From assembly GCF_003284925.1 (NCBI RefSeq), contig NZ_QMEX01000008.1, positions 1 through 64,000 of the forward strand: DNA of 64,000 nucleotides, in the 5' to 3' direction. The DNA comes from Mycolicibacter senuensis. Lineage in GTDB: Bacteria; Actinomycetota; Actinomycetes; Mycobacteriales; Mycobacteriaceae. Shown in pieces: positions 27,584 to 34,973 of the stretch. A program made the position numbers and the translations under genes. The stretch's first letter is position 1. The number at the start of each line of letters is the position of its first letter. The notes under the pieces were generated by a model, which was given only the letters and a program-made list of their open reading frames with translations, was not told the origin of the DNA and searched no databases.

Positions 27584-27632
27584 GCGCCCCCGGCAGGACT
27601 CGAACCTGCGACCACAAGATTAGAAGTCATGT
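27584..27632 (-). repeat. Left attachment repeat (displaced 3' part of tRNA-Arg)
   Basis: A 49-bp stretch identical to 31563-31611. It corresponds to the tRNA-Arg gene from base 26 (just before the anticodon arm) to its 3' end plus one base. Here it is followed by unrelated sequence, so it is a non-functional tRNA end left by site-specific integration. The core crossover is expected in the anticodon loop region. Confidence 0.9.
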
Positions 27633-27754
27633 TTTAGGTATACTCCCATCATGTCGGTTAGGCAAACATGCAGGTCACGGTATCGTCATCTATGGTCATC
27701 TACGGCCACCTGCGGCTAACGTAGGGTAGCACGTAGAGACTGATCGGAGTCCAC

Positions 27755-29062
27755 ATGACCGAATGCCCAACCCCTCGCCTCAAGTCCTACGACACCGAGG
27801 CCGATGTCCCCGCCAAGGCATACCTGTGCGCCTGCGGAAACTGGCACGCCAAGCCCCGCCGTCCGCGCGGCGACGGCGGCCTCTACAAGACCGCAGACGG
27901 ACGCTGGACCGCCCGCGTGGAACTGCCCCGCGCCGCCGACGGCACCCGCCGCTGGAAACGCATCAGCCGCAGCAGCCGAAACGAGGCCATCGCCGAACTG
28001 AAGAAAATCCGCAAGGAAGTCGACTCCGGCCGCATCGCCGCCACCGACAAGGCCACCGTTGAGCAATGGCTGCACCGATGGCTGACTGAGATCCATCGCG
28101 GCAAGATCCGCCCCGGCACCTACCAGGGCTACGAGCGCATCATCCGCCTGCATATCAACCCGCGCATCGGCGACAAGCGCCTCGATCAGCTCACCGCCGC
28201 CCACATTCGGACGATGAGCGAGGGCATCTCATCGACCCGCAACGCCCAGCTGGCCCACGTCATCCTCCAACGGGCCTTGCGTGACGCCGAGCGCGAAGGA
28301 CTCATCGGCCGCAACGTGGCCCTACTGGTGGACAAACCCGGCCACGTCCCCGCCGAACGGGAGCCGCTGACCGCCGACCAGGCCAAGCACCTGCTGCGGT
28401 CGGCGATCGATCACAAGGACCCGTGGGCGACTCGCTGGGCCGCCGCACTGCTGCTCGGGGCGCGGCAGGGTGAATGCCTCGGGCTGACATGGGACCGCCT
28501 CGACCTCGAGGCCGGGATCGTCGACTTCTCGCTACAGCTACAGCAGTTGCCACAGATCCATGGGTGCGGGGAGCGTCACAGTGACGACACGTGGCCGTGT
28601 CACCGTAAGGCGCCCGCCGCCTGCCCGAAGGCCAAGCTCGACATCCCCCGAACCTTCAAGCCCATCATCCTCGACGGGGCACTCGCCCTGACGCCACCGA
28701 AGACGAAGGCCCGTGTCGTTCCGATCCCGGCACCGCTGGGGGAGATGCTGAAACGCCACCCCCGCGGCCGGAAGAACCCGCACAACCTCATCTGGCATCT
28801 GCCCGACGGACGACCGCAGGACCGCTACAGCGACTACCAGGCTTGGCAAGCGGCGTTGGCGGCCGCCGGACTACCGCCGGCCCCCCTGCACATCGCCCGC
28901 CACACGACGGCCACACTCCTGATGCAGGCCGGGGTTCCCGAAGAGATCCGCATGGCGATCCTCGGACATGCGGGCGCACAGGTGCATCGAGGGTATGCGC
29001 ATGTCGACCTGTCACTGTCTCGCGCGGCGATGGACGGGGCACTCAAGGGACTGCTGGGCTAG
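27755..29062 (+). CDS. int: Phage-type tyrosine integrase
   Basis: Predicted 435-residue site-specific recombinase. The N-terminal part (to about residue 95) has an arm-binding-like domain with GDGGLYKTADGRWTARVELP; the core-binding domain is about residues 98-185. Catalytic residues are R237 (LLLGARQGE), K318 (PPKTKAR), H379 and R382 (HIARHTTATLL), H405 (ILGHAGAQ) and the nucleophile Y414. An insertion at about 264-292 holds H269, C271, H275, C282, H283 and C290, which could bind zinc. ATG at 27755 follows GGAG, about 120 bases from the left repeat. It should integrate the element at the tRNA-Arg gene. Confidence 0.93.
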   Translation: MTECPTPRLKSYDTEADVPAKAYLCACGNWHAKPRRPRGDGGLYKTADGRWTARVELPRAADGTRRWKRISRSSRNEAIAELKKIRKEVDSGRIAATDKATVEQWLHRWLTEIHRGKIRPGTYQGYERIIRLHINPRIGDKRLDQLTAAHIRTMSEGISSTRNAQLAHVILQRALRDAEREGLIGRNVALLVDKPGHVPAEREPLTADQAKHLLRSAIDHKDPWATRWAAALLLGARQGECLGLTWDRLDLEAGIVDFSLQLQQLPQIHGCGERHSDDTWPCHRKAPAACPKAKLDIPRTFKPIILDGALALTPPKTKARVVPIPAPLGEMLKRHPRGRKNPHNLIWHLPDGRPQDRYSDYQAWQAALAAAGLPPAPLHIARHTTATLLMQAGVPEEIRMAILGHAGAQVHRGYAHVDLSLSRAAMDGALKGLLG

Positions 29063-29493
29063 TCGAAGATTCCCTGGTCACGCGCTGGCCGCATGTCGGG
29101 CATTCCCTCGCCAAGAAAACTGCCCCGGTCTTGCATGTGCGCGATCCAGCGTCCCCATGCTTTCGCGTTCGGATCGCCTTCGCGCTGTGCCGCCTCCACT
29201 TCGTCATCAAGAACCAGTGACACGACCGCCTTCAGCGGTATGCCCTTCGCATCATCGACGGAGCCGGGTCCGGTGACTACCGCATAGCAGCCGTCAGGAT
29301 GTATTGCGCTGGTGACCACGACCCGCTGACCCACCACAGGCGGGGAGTCGAACGGCCAGAAATAGGCGTAGCGATGTTCGGGGCCGTTGTCCGGAACCTC
29401 TTCCTCGTAGAGTTCCTGGTAGGCGATCCTGACGACCGGCCGCTCGTGCCGCGGTGGCGGCACCGGCCGTCTTCGTCGCCAAGGGGGCCGCAT
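29059..29493 (-). CDS. Hypothetical protein of the integrated element
   Basis: Predicted 144 residues from the ATG at 29493 (MRPPWRRRRPVPPPRHERP); a TTG at 29544 would add 17. The N-terminus is very basic and proline-rich, the rest mixed alpha/beta with YAYFWPFDSPPVVGQRVVVTSAIHPDGCYAVV, suggesting a small beta-barrel domain. I do not recognise the family. It overlaps the integrase stop by four bases on the opposite strand, so the two genes converge tightly. Confidence 0.55.
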   Translation of the reverse strand: MRPPWRRRRPVPPPRHERPVVRIAYQELYEEEVPDNGPEHRYAYFWPFDSPPVVGQRVVVTSAIHPDGCYAVVTGPGSVDDAKGIPLKAVVSLVLDDEVEAAQREGDPNAKAWGRWIAHMQDRGSFLGEGMPDMRPARDQGIFD

Positions 29494-29625
29494 GTTCCCG
29501 AACCCTAGTTCACTTCCTATTTCTCCATGGTCACTTTGTGGCAACAGGATGGTTGTGGGTGTGTCGTGGCACGTGATGTTTGGTTAACGTCCGGAATCTA
29601 GGGGCTGTCCCGAAGTGAGGATGCC

Positions 29626-29811
29626 TTGGACGACCCCGGCGAGTTGGAGCAGTTGCAGATTGAATACGTTCAGCTCATTGAGGACCATCCGCCGAGCACG
29701 TGGTCGCCGAACCTATTTCGCGTCGTCAATGCGGCGATTTGCCTTCAGTTCGGCGGCGGTCTTCCTGGCGGATTCGTCGGCAGCGGCCGCCACCTGACCC
29801 TCGTTCGATGA
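29626..29811 (+). CDS. Possible small acidic protein, 61 residues
   Basis: A TTG at 29626 is preceded by GTGAGG. The frame encodes DDPGELEQLQIEYVQLIEDHPPS and then a more hydrophobic part with LFRVVNAAICLQFGGG. The first 40 residues have natural composition; the last 33 codons run antisense to the repressor gene, so the original 3' end may have been lost in a deletion. No family recognised. The region 29494-29625 holds no other feature I can name. Confidence 0.3.
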   Translation: MDDPGELEQLQIEYVQLIEDHPPSTWSPNLFRVVNAAICLQFGGGLPGGFVGSGRHLTLVR

Positions 29812-30165
29812 CTTCAGCCGCTTGCCCTTGGGCGTGATCGCACCGTCACCGCCCCGCAATAGCAGCTTCGCATTGGGGTCGGACCGGCGCACAACCTCTG
29901 CCAGTAACTCGCGGTTGGTGGCCGCCTTGAGTGCGTCGGCGATCCCGACGACCTGAACGTCGGAACCCCGTAGATAGCCGGTATCCACCAGCGCATCTAC
30001 CGGCGATACTCCGCACGCGCGCGCCAGTGTGATGACCAGGTCCGGGTCGAGGCGTCCAGCGGCGAGCTGGCGGCTGATCTTTGACTGCTGGACGCCGGCC
30101 TTAGTGGCGATGCTGCGCTGACTTTGGCCACCAGATGCTGCGCTGAGCCACTCTCCATGTTCCAT
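29713..30165 (-). CDS. Phage-type immunity repressor (helix-turn-helix)
   Basis: Predicted 150-residue protein starting MEHGEWLSAASGGQSQRSIA. GQSQRSIATKAGVQQSKISRQLAAGRLDPDLVITLARACGVSPVDALVDTGYL, read in parts, is a helix-turn-helix of the kind found in actinophage repressors, followed by a helical segment and a Lys/Ala-rich tail. The ATG at 30165 is chosen because a perfect palindrome containing a -10-like TATAGT ends directly at it; the frame could extend to 30282. It is divergent from a small Cro-like gene, giving the layout of a lysogeny switch. Confidence 0.72.
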   Translation of the reverse strand: MEHGEWLSAASGGQSQRSIATKAGVQQSKISRQLAAGRLDPDLVITLARACGVSPVDALVDTGYLRGSDVQVVGIADALKAATNRELLAEVVRRSDPNAKLLLRGGDGAITPKGKRLKSSNEGQVAAAADESARKTAAELKANRRIDDAK

Positions 30166-30185
30166 GCGATGCACTATAGCATCGC
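30166..30185 (-). promoter_or_regulatory. Repressor promoter inside a perfect palindrome
   Basis: GCGATGCACTATAGCATCGC has 7-bp perfect arms around ACTATA. On the minus strand the spacer reads TATAGT, a good -10 hexamer, and the arm abuts the repressor ATG at 30165. Transcription would then start at or within a few bases of the ATG, giving a leaderless message, and a repressor dimer on the arms would shut its own promoter. Confidence 0.65.
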
Positions 30186-30244
30186 CCACTGACGTGTGCT
30201 CACCTGGGCTTTTAGCGGAACGACTCGCCGCGAATCGCCACGTC

Positions 30245-30287
30245 TTTGCAAAACCGGATCGAATGATGCATAGTCGGTTCATACCGA
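30245..30287 (+). promoter_or_regulatory. Candidate promoter and operator for the Cro-like gene
   Basis: TTTGCA (30245-30250) and CATAGT (30269-30274) are spaced 18 bp, a plausible -35/-10 pair reading right. GATGC next to the -10 repeats one half of the repressor-side palindrome, and TCGGT-TCAT-ACCGA (30274-30287) is a second, unrelated palindrome at the start site. The cro-like start codon at 30329 follows with GGGAGG upstream. Confidence 0.45.
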
Positions 30288-30328
30288 ACTGCTAACGCAT
30301 CAGTGATTCATTGGGAGGGTCGCGCCAG

Positions 30329-30544
30329 ATGCACCGAATCCGCCTACGGCACGGCGTAATTGACCAGATCAAGCAAGACCGAAACCTCGACAGCGATGCC
30401 CAGATCGGCGCAGTCCTCGGCGCCACCGTCGCCGAGGTGGAGCAGATGCGGCACGGCGCGGCGATCTCCCCCGAGATGGCCCTGCTGGTCGCCACGATCC
30501 AAGGTACGATTCCGGCGGCGCTTCGTTCAGTGTCTCCTCGGTGA
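30329..30544 (+). CDS. Cro-like small DNA-binding protein
   Basis: Predicted 71-residue protein, ATG at 30329 with GGGAGG ten bases upstream (a TTG at 30311 is in frame). SDAQIGAVLGATVAEVEQMRHGAAISPEMALLVATIQG fits the compact helix-turn-helix proteins that sit divergent to repressors in mycobacteriophages. The last residues (AALRSVSPR) look less natural and lie where a convergent gene runs, so the C-terminus may come from a deletion junction. Likely role: turning off the repressor, or helping excision. Confidence 0.55.
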   Translation: MHRIRLRHGVIDQIKQDRNLDSDAQIGAVLGATVAEVEQMRHGAAISPEMALLVATIQGTIPAALRSVSPR

Positions 30545-31278
30545 CGCCGTCGGCATCCGCGAAGTCCTCGTCCCGGCGCCGCTTTCCGGGCATTGCAACC
30601 TCGGTAGCCTGCGTGAACGGATCCATGGTGGGTGCCGTTTTCGCACGCTGCTCCATGATCGGTGGCGGCAGCGGAGTGCTGGCGTAGAGTACCTGAACCT
30701 TGTCGGTGAGTATGCCCGCAGCCAAGACCGCACCACCCAAGCCCAGATTGCCTGGCCACCACAGTACGTATTGCCGATACCCGGGAGGCTCCGGAATGCC
30801 ATCCCCGCCGCCGATTGGGGTACCCCAATTCCTCCTCGATACTCAGCTGATGCTCGCCGGGCACATACTCCACCGATTCGAGCAGGCTGCCGTCCCAGTT
30901 GCGTGGATGTTTGCGCACCCCGATACGAGACCCCTTCCCGTCGACCAGAACAATCCCAAACCCGTTGCCCTTGATCGCCTTCAAAGTCGAGTCCTCGGTC
31001 TGGCGACGCCACCTCGAGAACAGCAACGTCTCCAGCAGCGTGCATGACACGGTGATTCCTCGGGGATCGTTCCCCTGATCGACGTACCGGTCCGGAACCT
31101 CCGCCAACCTCGCACACAGATCGCCATGCGTTTCGCCCAACACGAGAGCATGCTGCTCGACGAACTTCTCCACCAGCAGTTGTGGATTGTCGTGTAGGTC
31201 CATGGGGTGAATTTTTACCCCGGTATCCCACATCGGCCGGCGCGCCACGCCGTGCAAACTTGGAAAATGTTTGGCCAA
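30369..31278 (-). pseudogene. Frameshifted element gene of unknown function
   Basis: From the ATG at 31278 a natural-looking frame encodes about 153 residues (MAKHFPSLHGVARR... to SIEEELGYP). At the run of four C (minus strand, plus-strand GGGG at 30817-30820) the coding character moves to the next frame, which continues GGGDGIPEPPGYRQYVLWWPGN and on to KRRRDEDFADADGVTEET. Removing one C would join the two. After about 30530 the frame runs antisense to the Cro-like gene and looks like shadow, so the 3' end is probably missing. No family recognised. Either a dead gene or, less likely, a programmed shift. Confidence 0.55.
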
Positions 31279-31309
31279 CCATACCTAAGAGGATACATGT
31301 ATACGATGA

Positions 31310-31525
31310 TTAATGTGCAGGTAAACACGCTGATTGACCAATAGAACGTGTTAAACCTCTGATAAGCGGTCCGGGGTCCATTCCCAATCGGGCCGCATCG
31401 TCACGCGCTTCGTCGGCGCACTGCTCCCATGCCGTGGCGACGGCGAGAACTTGGGCGGCGGTGACCGAATTCTCCTGTGCGGCAACCGGCTCGACCAGAT
31501 GTCCATCCTCTGCGTAGGGACTCAC
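31310..31525 (-). CDS. Small hypothetical protein at the right end of the element
   Basis: From the GTG at 31525 the frame encodes 71 residues including AAQVLAVATAWEQCADEARDDAARLGMDPG, a natural-looking amphipathic helix. The same frame stays open upstream to an ATG at 31609 that lies inside the attachment repeat and tRNA gene, so the first 28 codons of that version would be tRNA sequence. No family recognised. The AT-rich patch 31279-31310 before the frameshifted gene probably holds its promoter. Confidence 0.4.
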   Translation of the reverse strand: MSPYAEDGHLVEPVAAQENSVTAAQVLAVATAWEQCADEARDDAARLGMDPGPLIRGLTRSIGQSACLPAH

Positions 31526-31562
31526 GTAGTGTCCGTGCTCTACGCCGATATTGCCTTGACCT

Positions 31563-31611
31563 GCGCCCCCGGCAGGACTCGAACCTGCGACCACAAGATT
31601 AGAAGTCATGT
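31563..31611 (-). repeat. Right attachment repeat within tRNA-Arg
   Basis: Perfect 49-bp copy of 27584-27632. Here it forms the 3' two thirds of the complete tRNA gene, with the 5' third (31612-31637) coming from the chromosome. The element therefore replaced the tRNA 3' end with its own copy on integration. Confidence 0.9.
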
Positions 31612-31637
31612 GCTCTATCCACCTGAGCTACGGGGGC
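31564..31637 (-). tRNA. argW: tRNA-Arg (anticodon UCU)
   Basis: 74 nt on the minus strand. Acceptor arm GCCCCCG pairs with CGGGGGC, D-arm GCTC/GAGC, anticodon loop CTTCTAA (anticodon TCT), T-arm GCAGG-TTCGAGT-CCTGC. CCA is not encoded. The anticodon stem CATGA/TCTTG has a T-T mismatch at its middle pair. The 3' part is supplied by the integrated element. The gene symbol follows the M. tuberculosis tRNA-Arg(UCU) name. Confidence 0.95.
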
Positions 31638-31768
31638 AATACAGCCCAGTTTATCGGCTGGTGGCAATGGAGCGGCGCCGGTCTCAGCACGCCGGCCGGT
31701 GAAACCAGCGGGAACCGACGGTCACACCGCGCCAGCGCCATGAGCCAAGGAACGCCCGAGAAGGGCGG

Positions 31769-31797
31769 TGTCGAACAACCACCACAGTTGTTCGACA
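31769..31797. promoter_or_regulatory. 11-bp-arm inverted repeat upstream of the acyltransferase operon
   Basis: TGTCGAACAAC (31769-31779) and GTTGTTCGACA (31787-31797) are perfect arms around CACCACA. It lies between the tRNA and the WS/DGAT gene. It could be a regulator-binding site for the operon that follows or an RNA hairpin; no U-tract follows. The rest of 31638-31847 shows no convincing gene (a 21-codon frame at 31740-31805 overlaps the repeat). Confidence 0.55.
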
Positions 31798-31847
31798 TGC
31801 TTTAGCGTTGAATGGTGCTCGTGAAGAGGGTGAATCAGGAGGGGAAC

Positions 31848-31916
31848 GTGGTGGTCGCGGCGTCGGTGCGCGGGGCAGGCACTGGCGGCGAGCCCTCGGG
31901 AGCTTCACATGGGTGA
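31848..31916 (+). CDS. Possible 22-residue leader ORF overlapping the WS/DGAT start
   Basis: The strongest ribosome site in the stretch, AGGAGGGG, precedes a GTG at 31848, not the ATG of the acyltransferase. The frame reads 22 codons (VVVAASVRGAGTGGEPSGAS and two more) and stops at 31916, eight bases inside the acyltransferase gene. Such an overlap would couple translation. Conservation is untested. Confidence 0.35.
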   Translation: MVVAASVRGAGTGGEPSGASHG

Positions 31917-33357
31917 CCTCATCGACGCCACGGGCCTGCCCACCGAACTGGGGGCCGTCGACTACCTGTTGCACCGCGGCGAGGCCAATCCTCGCACCCG
32001 GTCGGGAATCATGGGCGTGGAGTTACTCGACACCACCCCGGACTGGAATCGTTTCCGGAGCCTGTTCGAGAACGTGTCCCGGCGGGTACTGCGATTGCGC
32101 CAGAAGGTGGTGGTGCCGACGCTGCCGACGGCGGCGCCGCGCTGGGTGGTGGACCCCGACTTCAACCTGGATTTTCACGTGCGCCGGCTCCGGGTGCCCG
32201 AACCCGGGGGGCTGCGCGAAGTGCTCGACCTGGCCGAGGTGAGCCTGCAATCACCGCTGGACATTCAGCGGCCGCTGTGGTCGGCGACGTTGGTGGAGGG
32301 GTTGGCCGGCGGGCGCGCCGCCACCATGCTGCATCTGAGCCACGCGGTCACCGACGGTGTCGGTGGCGCTGCGATGTTCGGACAGATCTACGACCTGGAA
32401 CGCGACCCGCCGGCCCGAGCCATGCCGCCGCAACCGGTGCCGCAGGACCTGTCGTCGAACGATTTGATGCGCGACGGCATCAACCACCTGCCGGCCGCGG
32501 TGCTCGGCGGCACCCGCGACGTGCTGTTGGGGACGCTGTGGGCGGCCACCCGCACGGTTCGTGATCCGTTGTCGGCGGTGGCCGGCGTCATCGGCTATGT
32601 CCGCTCGGGCGCACGGGTGATGAGCCAGGCCGCCGAACCGTCGCCGCTACTGCGGCGACGCAGCCTGAGCAGCCGCACCCAGGCGCTCGACATCCGGCTG
32701 GCGGATCTGCACCGGGCCGCCAAGGCCGGCGGCGGATCGATCAACGACGCCTACCTGGCCGCGCTCTCCGGGGCGCTGGGGCGATACCACCGGGCGCTGG
32801 GTGTCCCGATCGCCACGTTGCCGATGGCGATTCCGGTAAACCTGCGTGCCGAGGCCGATCCCGCGGGCGGTAACCGGTTCACCGGGGTGAATCTGGCCGC
32901 CCCGATCGGGGTCGCCGACCCGGTGGAGCGGATGAAACGGATCCGGGCCCAGATGACCCAGCGGCGCGAAGAACCCGCGATGGACGTGATCGGATCCGTG
33001 GCGCCGCTGCTGAGCGTCTTCCCGACGCCCGTGCTGGAGAAGATGACCGAGTCGGTGGTCGCGGCCGACGTGCAGGCCAGCAACGTGGCCTTCTATCCCG
33101 GCGACACCTACATCGCGGGTGCCAAAGTGTTGCGGCACTACGGAATCGGTCCACTGCCCGGTGTGGCGATGATGGTGGTGCTGATCTCCCGCGGCGGCGA
33201 GTGCACCATCACGGTCCGCTACGACCGGGCCGCGGTCCGCGACGAGAAGCTGTTCGGCACCTGTCTGGTGCAGGGATTCGACGAGGTGTTGGCGCTCGCC
33301 GGTGACCCGGTACCGCGCTGTGTGGCGGCATCGTTCGAGTCGGATGCCGAGTCATGA
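31909..33357 (+). CDS. Wax ester synthase/diacylglycerol acyltransferase (Rv2484c-like)
   Basis: Predicted 482-residue WS/DGAT-family acyltransferase, which makes triacylglycerol or wax ester from acyl-CoA. The active-site motif HHxxxDG appears as SHAVTDG (S144 to G150, with catalytic H145 and D149), so the first histidine is replaced by serine. Other conserved regions are PRWVVDPDFNLDFHVRR and IPVNLRAEADPAGGNRFTGVNLAAP. The ATG at 31909 has no good ribosome site of its own but is overlapped by a leader frame. It overlaps plsC by four bases, forming an operon with plsC and plsB2 as in M. tuberculosis. Confidence 0.9.
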   Translation: MGDLIDATGLPTELGAVDYLLHRGEANPRTRSGIMGVELLDTTPDWNRFRSLFENVSRRVLRLRQKVVVPTLPTAAPRWVVDPDFNLDFHVRRLRVPEPGGLREVLDLAEVSLQSPLDIQRPLWSATLVEGLAGGRAATMLHLSHAVTDGVGGAAMFGQIYDLERDPPARAMPPQPVPQDLSSNDLMRDGINHLPAAVLGGTRDVLLGTLWAATRTVRDPLSAVAGVIGYVRSGARVMSQAAEPSPLLRRRSLSSRTQALDIRLADLHRAAKAGGGSINDAYLAALSGALGRYHRALGVPIATLPMAIPVNLRAEADPAGGNRFTGVNLAAPIGVADPVERMKRIRAQMTQRREEPAMDVIGSVAPLLSVFPTPVLEKMTESVVAADVQASNVAFYPGDTYIAGAKVLRHYGIGPLPGVAMMVVLISRGGECTITVRYDRAAVRDEKLFGTCLVQGFDEVLALAGDPVPRCVAASFESDAES

Positions 33358-34973
33358 CCGGTGAAAAGTCGCCGCCGCGCGACATGCGGCTGCCCGGATC
33401 GGTGGCTGAGATCGCCGCCAGCCCGCCCGGTCCCAAGATCGGCGCCTTCTTCGACCTCGACGGCACCCTGGTGGCCGGCTTCACCGCCGTCATTCTCACC
33501 CGGGAACGAGTCCGCAGCCGCGACATGGGGATCGGGGAGCTGTTCGGCATGATCCAGGCCGGGCTCAATCACCAACTCGGCCGCATTGAATTCGAGCAAC
33601 TCATCACCAAGGCGTCGTCGGCATTGCGGGGCCGCTCGATCAGCGATCTCGACGAGATCGGCGAGCGGTTGTTCGCGCAGAAGATCGCCGGGCGTATCTA
33701 CCCGGAGATGCGCGAAGTGGTGCGCGCCCATCAGGCCCGCGGGCACACCGTGGTGCTGAGTTCCTCGGCGCTGACCATCCAGGTCGAACCGGTCGCCCGT
33801 TTCCTCGGTATCACCAACACCCTGACCAATGCCTTCGTTACCGACGAGAACGGTGTGCTCACCGGGGAGGTGGCCGAACCGATCCTGTGGGGACCGGGGA
33901 AAGCCGCCGCGGTGCAGAAATTCGCCGCCGAACACGACATCGATCTGCAGGACAGCTATTTCTACGCCGACGGCGACGAGGACGTCGCGTTGATGCATCT
34001 TGTCGGCAACCCCAGGCCGACCAATCCCGAAGGCAAGATGGCCTCGGTCGCGCGCAAGCGGGGGTGGCCGATCCTGCGGTTCAGCAGCCGCGGCAGTGGC
34101 GTCGTCGGTCAGCTGCGCAACCTTGCCGCGCTGGGATCGATGGTGCCGGTGGGCGCCGGCGCGATCGGGCTGGGCCTGTTGAGCGGCAGCCGGCGCCGGG
34201 GCGTCAACTTCTTCACGGCGTACTTTCCGCAGCTGCTGCTGGGCCTCAACGGTGTGCGGCTCAACGTGATCGGCAAGGAGAACCTCACCGCAACCCGACC
34301 CGCGGTGTTCATCTTCAATCATCGCAACCAGGTCGACCCGGTCATCAGCGCAGCGCTGGTGCGCGACAACTGGATCAGCGTCGGCAAACGAGAGCTGGAA
34401 CGAGACCCGATCGCCGGCCCGCTGGGAAAGCTGACCGAGATGGTGTTCATCGACCGGGACGACGCGGCATCCGCGGTGGAATCCCTGCACGCGGTCGAGG
34501 AACGCGCCAAGCGGGGACTGTCGGTGGTGATCGCACCCGAGGGCACCCGGGTCGACACCACCGGGGTAGGGCCGTTCAAGAAGGGGCCGTTCCGTATCGC
34601 GATGGCGGCCGGGATTCCGATTGTGCCGATCGTGATCCGCAACGCCGAGGTGGTCGCCGCCCGGGACTCGATGAGCGCCAACCCCGGCACCGTCGATGTC
34701 GCGGTGTTCCCGGCGATTTCGGTCGAGGACTGGACAGTCGACGACCTGGCCGACCGAATCGCGGAGATCCGTCAGCTCTATCTGGACACGCTGGCCGACT
34801 GGCCGGTCGACGAGTTGCCGCAGTGGTCGCCCACGCCGGCCAAGAAGTCCGCCGCCAAGAAGACGCCGGCCAAAAAGTCCGCCGCCAAGAAGACGCCGGC
34901 CAAGAAGGCTTCCGCCAAGAAAGCGGCGGCGCCGAAGGCGAAGAAGACCGCCGGCCCGAAAGAGGTGCCGTGA
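33354..34973 (+). CDS. plsC: HAD phosphatase-1-acylglycerol-3-phosphate acyltransferase fusion (PlsC, Rv2483c-like)
   Basis: Predicted 539-residue bifunctional protein. Residues about 28-230 are a HAD-IB hydrolase with the nucleophile pair D34 and D36 (FFDLDGTL) and [10 protein letters not shown]. Residues about 290-480 are an LPA acyltransferase with NHRNQVD (H323, D328) and APEGT (E396). The C-terminal 45 residues are a Lys/Ala/Pro tail made of [10 protein letters not shown]-type repeats. Expected role: acylation of lysophosphatidate to phosphatidate, possibly with a phosphatase step. It overlaps both neighbours by four bases. Confidence 0.93.
   Translation: MTGEKSPPRDMRLPGSVAEIAASPPGPKIGAFFDLDGTLVAGFTAVILTRERVRSRDMGIGELFGMIQAGLNHQLGRIEFEQLITKASSALRGRSISDLDEIGERLFAQKIAGRIYPEMREVVRAHQARGHTVVLSSSALTIQVEPVARFLGITNTLTNAFVTDENGVLTGEVAEPILWGPGKAAAVQKFAAEHDIDLQDSYFYADGDEDVALMHLVGNPRPTNPEGKMASVARKRGWPILRFSSRGSGVVGQLRNLAALGSMVPVGAGAIGLGLLSGSRRRGVNFFTAYFPQLLLGLNGVRLNVIGKENLTATRPAVFIFNHRNQVDPVISAALVRDNWISVGKRELERDPIAGPLGKLTEMVFIDRDDAASAVESLHAVEERAKRGLSVVIAPEGTRVDTTGVGPFKKGPFRIAMAAGIPIVPIVIRNAEVVAARDSMSANPGTVDVAVFPAISVEDWTVDDLADRIAEIRQLYLDTLADWPVDELPQWSPTPAKKSAAKKTPAKKSAAKKTPAKKASAKKAAAPKAKKTAGPKEVP
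34833..34922 (+). repeat. Three tandem 30-bp units coding the PlsC basic tail
   Basis: Units at 34833-34862, 34863-34892 and 34893-34922 share ACGCCGGCCAAGAAGTCCGC at their start with one to a few changes, and code for [20 protein letters not shown] and [10 protein letters not shown]. Tandem identity in frame suggests recent expansion and probable length variation between strains. Confidence 0.9.

Larger units (their letters stand above)
27584..31611. mobile_element. Integrated phage-like element in tRNA-Arg(UCU)
   Basis: About 4.0 kb bounded by perfect 49-bp repeats, one belonging to an intact tRNA-Arg gene. Contents in order are a tyrosine integrase, an unknown gene, a small unknown frame, a repressor, a divergent Cro-like protein, a frameshifted gene and a short gene at the right end. 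Integrase beside the repeat, repressor and divergent Cro make it a temperate-phage derivative. There are no structural, packaging or replication genes, so it is a remnant or a satellite. The right half shows decay (frameshift, overlapping convergent genes). No excisionase is recognisable. M. tuberculosis lacks an element at this place. Confidence 0.85.

Noticed and set aside
30527-31282. 251-codon minus-strand frame in the element
   Set aside because: Arg/Ser-rich shadow; the frames of the frameshifted gene have much more natural composition.
27584-31637. The two 49-bp repeats as a CRISPR or insertion-sequence pair
   Set aside because: Only two copies 4 kb apart, both tRNA sequence; they are attachment sites.
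31740-31805. 21-codon ORF overlapping the 31769-31797 inverted repeat
   Set aside because: No ribosome site; its sequence is dictated by the palindrome.
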